6,635 nucleotides of DNA, taken from NCBI GenBank assembly GCA_902796095.1, contig CADBNP010000175.1, positions 1 to 6,635 of the forward strand. The letters are read 5' to 3'. The DNA is from an uncultured Aeromonadales bacterium (lineage in GTDB: Bacteria; Pseudomonadota; Gammaproteobacteria; Enterobacterales; Succinivibrionaceae). The notes beneath the pieces are model-generated. The model ran no database searches, was not told the origin of the DNA, and was given only the letters and a program-made list of their open reading frames with translations. Shown here piece by piece: positions 1-4,683 of this stretch. Within the stretch, counting starts at the first letter, position 1. Every line of letters begins with the position of its first letter. The translations under genes were made by a program, and so were the position numbers.

Positions 1-353
1 ACGCGTGTAATCTGTTCATTGCTGGGAAGTTCGCCGATAATTTTCTTAACAGAATCAACCACAACACCTGCCATATCATTCTCAAGTTCTGCAAGAGTAT
101 CCACCTGGGACATGATGAGCTCCAGAATCTTGTCGGAATACTCCATTTTCCCGTCATTCTGTCCCTTTTCAAAGCCCTCATCGTACCGCTGCTTGTATGA
201 TATCTCTGCCTTTTCCCTGATTTCGGCAGCCAGTTCTTCACTCTTTGATATAATTTCCTCTGCGGCAAAAAAAGCCTTCAGTTCATCCCTTTTAATAACC
301 TTAGTTCCGCCGGCAGGAACAATTCTGGAGTTTTCAATGTGATAAAAATTCAT
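1..353 (-). CDS. sctL: SctL (YscL/FliH family) ATPase stator, N-terminal 117 residues, cut by window edge
   Basis: SctL/YscL is the cytosolic stator that links the SctN ATPase to the SctK-SctQ sorting platform and is homologous to flagellar FliH. Reading leftwards from the ATG at 353 gives 117 open codons to the edge; the C-terminal ATPase-binding half is missing. Residues 20-57 are charged and helical, probably coiled coil. They are followed by G60, G64 and G68, an exact GxxxGxxxG series of the kind known in FliH/SctL proteins, inside an aromatic/acidic YDEGFEKG context. The N-terminus (MNFYHIE, then a short stretch ending GTKVIKRDEL) looks like that of YscL proteins. An in-frame TAA lies two codons upstream, so this is the earliest possible ATG. 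No Shine-Dalgarno sequence is visible before it: the leader is TAGCGCTAATTT. Position after sctK agrees with Ysc gene order. Family call is confident; start fairly confident. Confidence 0.88.
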   Translation of the reverse strand, partial: MNFYHIENSRIVPAGGTKVIKRDELKAFFAAEEIISKSEELAAEIREKAEISYKQRYDEGFEKGQNDGKMEYSDKILELIMSQVDTLAELENDMAGVVVDSVKKIIGELPSNEQITR

Positions 354-437
354 AAATTAGCGCTAAAAATTCAGATTTAAGATAAACGTCAATCCGTCAT
401 CCTGCGTGCAAAAAACACCTGAGGATTAACTGCTGGT

Positions 438-471
438 AAAAACATCCCCTGACAGTAAATTTCTGCAGGAG
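438..471 (-). terminator. Rho-independent terminator candidate downstream of sctK
   Basis: On the minus strand CTCCTGCAG (471-463) pairs with CTG (455-453) plus CAGGGG (451-446), giving a nine-base-pair stem with one G-U pair, one bulged U at 452 and a seven-base loop. After three further bases comes a run of five T (442-438). The plus strand has no T run after the hairpin, so it is oriented to stop transcription coming from sctK. The T run is short and displaced from the stem, so termination may be partial. Confidence 0.5.
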
Positions 472-519
472 TCCCAAATTAAAAACTGCCGCAGCGCATT
501 TATGAACTGACCAATTTTC

Positions 520-540
520 AGATCATAAATATTGTGATCT
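520..540. promoter_or_regulatory. Imperfect palindrome, possible operator
   Basis: AGATCA (520-525) and TGATCT (535-540) are perfect six-base inverted arms, with a further partly symmetric AA/TT pair inside around an AT-rich centre. Size and symmetry suit a dimeric regulator site; it shows only partial likeness to a CRP/FNR-type site. It lies about 55 nt after the sctK stop codon and upstream of the terminator-like hairpin, so its link to sctL transcription is unclear. It could also be chance. Confidence 0.25.
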
Positions 541-594
541 CTGCAAGGCTGAGCATCTGCTGCTGCCGGAAAGCAGTGACCATAAAACGACGGT

Positions 595-1284
595 TTATTC
601 CTGTTCAGATCCTGATAAATTAATCCCTATATTGTGCAGAAAAATTCCGGCCAGTCTGAACAGACGCACTGCACCATCAGAAGATCTTACTGCAGGAAGG
701 CCGAAAAAATTACATAAATCGTGAAAATCTGACAGCGTAATTTTTTTCATAAACAGTATTCTGAGCCTTTCTGATGAAAATTTCTGCGTCATTCTGTAAA
801 ACGCGAGATCACCGCATTTTCCAATCAGTTCATCTACATTGTCAGAAGATACGTCAAAGGACCTGAGTTTATCAGTTAATCTAAGTTCATCGGCATAAGC
901 TGCAAAAACAGCATAAAAATAAGAAAAAGAAAAAAGATCCTGCCCCATGGCCGTCTGATAAATTCTCAGCTCTGATGTACTTACAGTTCGCAGCAGGCGA
1001 CAGCTTATGATACATGCTCCAAGAAAGAAATGAAGTTTCCTCAGAACCGATGGTTCCAGAAGCATAAAATAATCATATGAATTTTTAAAAAAAAGAAAAG
1101 AGTCGAGACGATACCGATGGGTATAAAGATAAGTGCCGGTCAGCTGAGACATCCCGGTTTCATTCAAAAAATCAGAACAGGAAGCATATGATTCAGATTC
1201 TGCAAACCTGCCTGAATTGATTTCAATTAACTTGCTGAATAAATCTTCATCTGAAACTATATGCAGAGCATCGTCACGATTCAT
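595..1284 (-). CDS. sctK: SctK (YscK/OrgA-type) sorting-platform adaptor
   Basis: SctK is the cytosolic adaptor that connects the cytoplasmic domain of SctD to the SctQ-SctL pods of the sorting platform. The family is poorly conserved. At 229 residues this protein is slightly longer than YscK (about 210). It has no signal peptide or membrane segment, as expected. The best internal support is residues 82-120, where a helix with LGA (88-90), a following LLR (97-99), and then an MGQDLFSF segment (113-120) fit the helical core seen in YscK proteins. Otherwise the call rests on position between sctJ and sctL. The ATG lies 6 nt after the sctJ stop; the nearest purine-rich stretch (GGAAAA) is about 15 nt upstream, too far to be a good ribosome site, so translation may be coupled to sctJ. 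The 3' side opens onto a 241-nt gap. Confidence 0.82.
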   Translation of the reverse strand: MNRDDALHIVSDEDLFSKLIEINSGRFAESESYASCSDFLNETGMSQLTGTYLYTHRYRLDSFLFFKNSYDYFMLLEPSVLRKLHFFLGACIISCRLLRTVSTSELRIYQTAMGQDLFSFSYFYAVFAAYADELRLTDKLRSFDVSSDNVDELIGKCGDLAFYRMTQKFSSERLRILFMKKITLSDFHDLCNFFGLPAVRSSDGAVRLFRLAGIFLHNIGINLSGSEQE

Positions 1285-1290
1285 ATAACA

Positions 1291-2037
1291 CTATGATTTT
1301 CCGTCTTTACCGTCATCACGCGCATTTTTTTTGCCAAACCGGTTCATCAGAAAAAACAGTGCGGCAGTAAGAGCAGATCCGCCCAGAGCAGCAAGAATAT
1401 ATATCAGATAATCAGCCGGTGACAAAACTCTTGAATGCTGCGTAGAAGTAATAACAACATTTTCCTTAAATGTCTCAAGGACGACAGAAACATTGGAAAT
1501 GTCAAGACCGGGAACGGCGCGTGCAGTTGTCTCTCTGATACCACTCATCATATCAACCACAGGAGAACCCTGCATATGTCTTATAAAAACAGAAGCGGAC
1601 GGCGGAGTTGTAAGTCCTGTTCCCTGTTCATTATGCATAAGGACAACATGAACTCTTGCATCAAGGACACCGTCAATTTTGCTGAACGTGTTGGAAAGTT
1701 CCTGAGAAATGGCAAAGGCAAGACGCGACTGCTCCTCAAGTTGAGAAGAAATCATGCCCTGTCCGGAAAAAACAGTGCCAAGAGACTGAAACTTGACACG
1801 GGGAAGAGAATGTTCCTTTATTATTTCCAGAGATCTGGTAAAGCTCTCCTCTTCAACAGTAACAGAAAAACCGGCCTTACCAGCCGACTCCTTTTTGGCA
1901 TCAATTCCCCGGTTAAGAAGCACGTAAACCATTTCGTTTGCATCTGCCTCAGAAAGTCCTGAATAAAGAACTTCCCGACATCCTGAAAGCAGGGTGATAC
2001 AGAAAAGAACAAACAAAAATTTTCTGAAGTGCATCAT
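1291..2037 (-). CDS. sctJ: SctJ (YscJ/PrgK) inner-membrane ring lipoprotein
   Basis: SctJ forms the inner concentric ring of the injectisome in the inner membrane, nested inside SctD, and is related to flagellar FliF. The 248-residue length is usual for the family. A lipoprotein signal peptide ends in a lipobox LSGC with the lipidated cysteine at residue 20. The first ring-building domain covers about 21-85, with the typical L-x-E-x-[DE]-AN-x-[MV] segment (28-37) and a VEEESF strand. The second covers about 100-190, with the diagnostic SQELSNTFSKIDGVLDARVHVVL (111-133), a PPSASVFI strand (145-152) and VPGLDISNVSVVL (175-187). One transmembrane helix (about 209-231) is followed by a short basic cytosolic tail. 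Two ATG codons stand in tandem at 2037 and 2034; a weak GAAAG lies upstream. It starts 4 nt after the yscG-like stop, leaving no room for sctI or yscH. Confidence 0.97.
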   Translation of the reverse strand: MMHFRKFLFVLFCITLLSGCREVLYSGLSEADANEMVYVLLNRGIDAKKESAGKAGFSVTVEEESFTRSLEIIKEHSLPRVKFQSLGTVFSGQGMISSQLEEQSRLAFAISQELSNTFSKIDGVLDARVHVVLMHNEQGTGLTTPPSASVFIRHMQGSPVVDMMSGIRETTARAVPGLDISNVSVVLETFKENVVITSTQHSRVLSPADYLIYILAALGGSALTAALFFLMNRFGKKNARDDGKDGKS

Positions 2038-2041
2038 CAGA

Positions 2042-2410
2042 CTAACTTTCGATCACAGAACGCGCCAGTTTATATCCACTGGATTCCTTATCAACAAACT
2101 CCACCATCAGACTATCAACAGAATCACTGTCCTTCTGGAGAAACTTTGAAAGAACAAGAAAACCACGGGCATCATCATTGGCACTGTCATTCTCGAGAAC
2201 CTCATTGAGAAGTTCGTCACCGTGAGCAAAATCGTCAACAACAATATGAGAAAAAGCAAGTCCCACCTTCGCCGCTACAATATCAGGATAAACATCCAGA
2301 ACTTTTGAAAAAATCTGCCTTGACAGAGTAACAAGACCACGGGAACATCCTGCAAAAGCAACATCAATGAGTGTACGGACTTCACTCTTCTCTAAAATTT
2401 CAGTACTCAT
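2042..2410 (-). CDS. yscG: YscG-like TPR co-chaperone of the needle subunit
   Basis: In Ysc-type systems YscG/PscG is a small TPR protein that, with YscE/PscE, clamps the monomeric needle subunit in the cytosol and prevents early polymerisation. This 122-residue protein is of matching size (YscG is about 115), has no signal peptide and is predicted all-helical. Helix pairs with TPR-like spacing are visible: a first around 10-40 (LSRQIFSKVLDVYPD ends it), a second around 44-76 (VGLAFSHI then ELLNEVLEN), and a third from about 78 to 105. It directly follows sctF, its expected client: only 2 nt separate the sctF stop from this ATG. A GAAGG stretch lies about 10 nt upstream of the start, inside the end of sctF. 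Function is assigned from fold, size and position; sequence identity to YscG looks low. Confidence 0.82.
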   Translation of the reverse strand: MSTEILEKSEVRTLIDVAFAGCSRGLVTLSRQIFSKVLDVYPDIVAAKVGLAFSHIVVDDFAHGDELLNEVLENDSANDDARGFLVLSKFLQKDSDSVDSLMVEFVDKESSGYKLARSVIES

Positions 2411-2412
2411 GA

Positions 2413-2661
2413 TCAGCTAACCTTCTGAGCCAGAGACTTGGCAGTATCAGTAATTGACTTTGAAATGTTTGATGTAGCTTCAACGAACATATTGTACTGT
2501 CCAAGCTGAAACTGCAGTTCAATCATGGCCGTTGCCTGATCCTCAACCTTGCCGCTTCTGATGTCAGCCATCTTGTCCTTGAGTTCCTTTGCTCCACCCT
2601 GGATAAAGCTGATACCATCATTGACAATGCTACCCATTGAATCGTTCAAACCAATTGACAT
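2413..2661 (-). CDS. sctF: SctF needle filament protein
   Basis: SctF polymerises into the hollow extracellular needle. The product is 82 residues, typical for the family (80-87). It has the two-helix layout of needle subunits: an N-terminal helix (about 12-35), a turn near SGKVED (36-41), and a C-terminal helix with the hallmark LQ (49-50), a YN pair (56-57), SN (64-65) and K (68). I take the ATG at 2661 as start because GAGAGG lies 8 nt before it. A GTG at 2670 in the same frame would add three residues but overlaps that ribosome site. The start is 5 nt after the stop of the yscE-like gene, and the yscG-like gene follows, so needle and both co-chaperones are made from one stretch of message. 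The C-terminal half also resembles rod (SctI) proteins, which share this fold; size and neighbours favour needle. Confidence 0.92.
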   Translation of the reverse strand: MSIGLNDSMGSIVNDGISFIQGGAKELKDKMADIRSGKVEDQATAMIELQFQLGQYNMFVEATSNISKSITDTAKSLAQKVS

Positions 2662-2666
2662 AATAA

Positions 2667-2870
2667 TCACCTCTCAGCTAGTTTATTGAAAACTTCCCTT
2701 GCAGCAGACACAGCATCAAGCAGCGCCTGATATTTCGGGAATTCATCGGCAGAAACACCTGCATCCATTGAAGACTTTAACTTGTGCTCAATGGCAAAAA
2801 GCTCCTCTTCACACTGTTTCAGCATAAAAGGATTGCCATCATCCAAAGCAGTAAAAACATCCGTATCCAT
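2667..2870 (-). CDS. yscE: YscE-like small co-chaperone of the needle subunit
   Basis: YscE/PscE is a helical hairpin of about 67 residues that pairs with YscG to hold the needle protein. This product is 67 residues from the ATG at 2870, which has GGAG 7 nt upstream; a TTG further upstream (2888) would add six residues but has no such site. Two amphipathic helices are visible: about 14-35 (FMLKQCEEELFAIEHKLKSS) and about 43-66 (EFPKYQALLDAVSAAREVFNKL), joined by a short DAGVSA turn. The F/Y-x-x-LLDA-x-x-A pattern of the second helix resembles PscE. It is the first gene after the 172-nt gap and precedes sctF by 5 nt. I use the yscE name because in the unified Sct scheme SctE means the translocator, which this is not. 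Similarity is weak, as is normal for the family; position is strong evidence. Confidence 0.82.
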   Translation of the reverse strand: MDTDVFTALDDGNPFMLKQCEEELFAIEHKLKSSMDAGVSADEFPKYQALLDAVSAAREVFNKLAER

Positions 2871-2900
2871 TGAAATACTCCAAAACAAAAGTCTTCAATA

Positions 2901-2933
2901 TTGTAACGTTTTACAACCGGCAAAGTTACAACC
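2901..2933 (-). promoter_or_regulatory. Cluster of three TTGTAA boxes upstream of the needle gene block
   Basis: On the minus strand GGTTGTAA occurs twice as a direct repeat (2933-2926 and 2918-2911, 15 nt apart) and TTACAA once in inverted orientation (2906-2901). The second and third copies form TTGTAA-N4-TTACAA. The last box overlaps a TACAAT that could be a -10 element. Repeated and mirrored boxes in an AT-rich gap before an operon segment suggest an operator or activator site. The alternative is a small mRNA hairpin upstream of the ribosome site. The binding factor cannot be named. Confidence 0.35.
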
Positions 2934-2950
2934 AAAATCAAAAAACAGGT

Positions 2951-2984
2951 AAAAAAATAAGAAGTTCCTGCAGGATGACAGGAA
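2951..2984 (-). terminator. Hairpin with T run, possible attenuator after sctD
   Basis: On the minus strand TTCCTG (2984-2979) can pair with CAGGAA (2970-2965) around an eight-base loop; an overlapping perfect palindrome TCCTGCAGGA lies at 2966-2975. CTTCTTA and then seven T (2957-2951) follow. The stem is only six base pairs and the T run starts several bases away, so complete termination is unlikely. Partial read-through that sets the ratio of ring to needle transcripts is possible. Confidence 0.35.
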
Positions 2985-3042
2985 AATTCGTCTATTCCGT
3001 CACATTCCTATCATGCAGCTCCGTTAACGATGAAAACACTGT

Positions 3043-4671
3043 CTATTTGATGTACATAATCTCCCGCACACCGTCTTTCTCGACTTCAATATACTCCGGC
3101 TCAATTTTTACAATTTCATAACCTCCGGGAAGTCTTGTTCCCGGGAAATACGTTTTGCCATCTTTTGTTGTTATGAAATTCAGCGGACCTTTGGTAATTC
3201 CTGCTATATTTTTGATGGAAAAATCACTGCTGCTCCTGCTCGACTTTTCTTCATTCTTTGGAGCTTCAGTCTTTTCCGGTTCCTGTGCCGAACTGCCGAC
3301 CACATCCGCGACCGGCAGAGTGGCAGCATCCGTTACAGGGATTTTCTGTTCAATGTCAGCTGCTCCGTCAATTATCTCTCTTTTTTCCTCTGATGACAGA
3401 GAATCATAGTTTCTGAAATCTACGTTTCCTCCTGCAAATTCAGACGTCCGACGTTTTACTTCTGACAGTCTGTCCAGATCGCTTAAGGAAAACAGACCTT
3501 TGTACGCTATAAAACCCCGCCCGAAATATAAATCCAGATCCAGGGATTTTTCCATTAACAGAGCTGTGATAACCGGTTCAATTTCTGCACGATGAACAAA
3601 ACGTATTTTCAGAAACTCATAGGAAAGGAGATCCTTTTTAACCTTCTGAAGTATATCCGCCTCTGCAAAAACGTCTATCACATATCCGAAGACTTCAAAA
3701 TGTTCATCCTGGACTACAGGAGTCACAGAAAGTCCATACATTTTGAAGGTTCTCTTTATAGTATCGATAACCTCAGACAAAAGTTTAATATTTATTTCAA
3801 TAGGCTTTCTGCACCGAGGCAGACCATCAATAAAAGTCCTGTAATCCTCAGGATTTTTAAATACACCGGTTATGTTGTATAAATTTCCCCTGTCCCTGAA
3901 GAACAGTTTTCCTTTCGGACTTGACTTAACATAATTCTCAAGCACCGTTTTCTCATTTTCCGATATGCCAAAAAGGAATTCAGAAATGTTTCCCCAGTTC
4001 TGAGCGGCATACAGCATAACAAGAACAACAAGACCGGCGACTGTAAACAGCGCTCTTTTAAAAGATTTTTTTTCAGACTGTTTTTCTTCAGAATTCTCTT
4101 TATCTGCATCAGCGGACTGCTCTGTCTGCTTTTCAGACTCTTCCGCAGTTTCCTCCATGTCCGGACTATCCTGATCACCGGCCGCAGCTTCTTCAGCAGT
4201 ACCGGATTTATCCTCAGCAGCGGGCTCCCTGCTTTCCTTTGTCAGCGCTTCCATCTCGCTTTTAGATACAAGAAGCCAGTCGTTCCTGTATTCAGCCCAG
4301 TCTGCGTGCCAGACAAGAAATTCAGTGCCGCAGCCTATTCTCACCCCTGACTGCAGTTCAGCAGGCGTCGAACCAAGCAGTGCCTTCGTCTCACCATCTC
4401 CGCCGTACATGGTGAAATCACCGTTTACTGAACTGACAGACGGTTTACATTCATCGTTTACAATGATTTTAAAAACCGCAATATCGCTGACACCTGCGGC
4501 AAACACTATGTCACAGTCACCCTGATTGCCAATCAGGTACTCACCGGGGGCTAGTTTAAGCGCCGCACCGTTGCTCTGCCCGCCTATAAATCTGAACTCG
4601 GCATAATGCTGAAAATTGAATTGTGACTCTTTATTATCTTCAGGATCCTGCTGAAGATCGTTGTTTTCCAT
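3043..4671 (-). CDS. sctD: SctD (YscD/CdsD family) inner-membrane ring protein with long linkers and an extra C-terminal domain
   Basis: SctD forms the outer ring of the inner-membrane complex; its cytosolic part contacts SctK and its periplasmic part contacts SctJ and SctC. The protein has 542 residues, longer than YscD (about 420). Residues 24-135 form an FHA-like cytosolic domain (EYLIGNQGDCDIVF at 44-57) that lacks the Arg, Ser and His residues of phosphopeptide-binding FHA domains, as usual in SctD. A Glu/Asp/Ser-rich linker follows (about 141-202), then a transmembrane helix (207-224) with basic residues before it, so the N-terminus is cytosolic. Periplasmic ring-building (BON-like) domains cover about 235-425. 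A second flexible linker (440-482) leads to a compact beta-rich domain (483-542). The start is 12 nt after the sctC stop, with AGGA 10 nt before the ATG. It is followed by a 172-nt gap. Confidence 0.93.
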   Translation of the reverse strand: MENNDLQQDPEDNKESQFNFQHYAEFRFIGGQSNGAALKLAPGEYLIGNQGDCDIVFAAGVSDIAVFKIIVNDECKPSVSSVNGDFTMYGGDGETKALLGSTPAELQSGVRIGCGTEFLVWHADWAEYRNDWLLVSKSEMEALTKESREPAAEDKSGTAEEAAAGDQDSPDMEETAEESEKQTEQSADADKENSEEKQSEKKSFKRALFTVAGLVVLVMLYAAQNWGNISEFLFGISENEKTVLENYVKSSPKGKLFFRDRGNLYNITGVFKNPEDYRTFIDGLPRCRKPIEINIKLLSEVIDTIKRTFKMYGLSVTPVVQDEHFEVFGYVIDVFAEADILQKVKKDLLSYEFLKIRFVHRAEIEPVITALLMEKSLDLDLYFGRGFIAYKGLFSLSDLDRLSEVKRRTSEFAGGNVDFRNYDSLSSEEKREIIDGAADIEQKIPVTDAATLPVADVVGSSAQEPEKTEAPKNEEKSSRSSSDFSIKNIAGITKGPLNFITTKDGKTYFPGTRLPGGYEIVKIEPEYIEVEKDGVREIMYIK

Positions 4672-4683
4672 AATAATCAGGTC

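Larger units (their letters stand above)
354..594 (-). other. Non-coding gap between sctK and sctL
   Basis: These 241 nt separate two genes that are adjacent or overlapping in most Ysc-type operons. No ORF with a start codon and ribosome binding site is present on either strand. Reading with the genes, the gap holds an imperfect palindrome (520-540), a terminator-like hairpin (438-471), and finally an AT-rich leader of sctL that contains a TTGACG hexamer (about 386-391) which could be a -35 element, although no good -10 follows at standard spacing. My reading is that the sctC/sctF transcript ends or is attenuated here and that sctL needs a promoter of its own. That is inference from sequence pattern only. 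Confidence 0.6.
2871..3042 (-). other. Regulatory gap between sctD and the yscE-like gene
   Basis: This 172-nt stretch divides the locus into a sctC-sctD part and a yscE-F-G-J-K part. It contains no usable ORF. In transcription order it holds a hairpin followed by a T-rich run, a set of three TTGTAA boxes, a TACAAT hexamer that could be a -10 element (no good -35 at 16-18 nt), and the GGAG ribosome site of the yscE-like gene. The composition is clearly more AT-rich than the flanking genes. Confidence 0.6.

Noticed and set aside
19..342. 107-codon plus-strand open frame at the left edge
   Set aside because: The product is a low-complexity Ser-rich chain, and the opposite strand encodes the clear N-terminus of SctL.
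428..626. Open frame of about 66 codons on the minus strand overlapping the end of sctK and running into the gap before sctL
   Set aside because: It contains no ATG, GTG or TTG start codon, has no ribosome site, and its end lies inside the terminator-like hairpin. It could be a decayed remnant but nothing recognisable is encoded.
1435..1962. 175-codon open frame on the plus strand opposite sctJ
   Set aside because: It is fully antisense to a clear sctJ gene, its product is rich in Arg, Lys, Cys and Asn with no recognisable domain, and no ribosome site precedes it. It is a shadow of the sctJ reading frame.
2662..2670. GTG start for sctF at 2670, giving three extra residues
   Set aside because: The GTG overlaps the GAGAGG ribosome site that sits at ideal distance from the ATG at 2661.
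2871..2888. TTG start for the yscE-like gene at 2888
   Set aside because: The GGAG ribosome site lies between this TTG and the ATG at 2870 and serves the ATG; the shorter 67-residue product also matches the family length.
2870..3121. Plus-strand open frame across the sctD-yscE gap
   Set aside because: It overlaps the sctD 3' end, has no ribosome site and codes for a basic Asn/Ser-rich chain without features.
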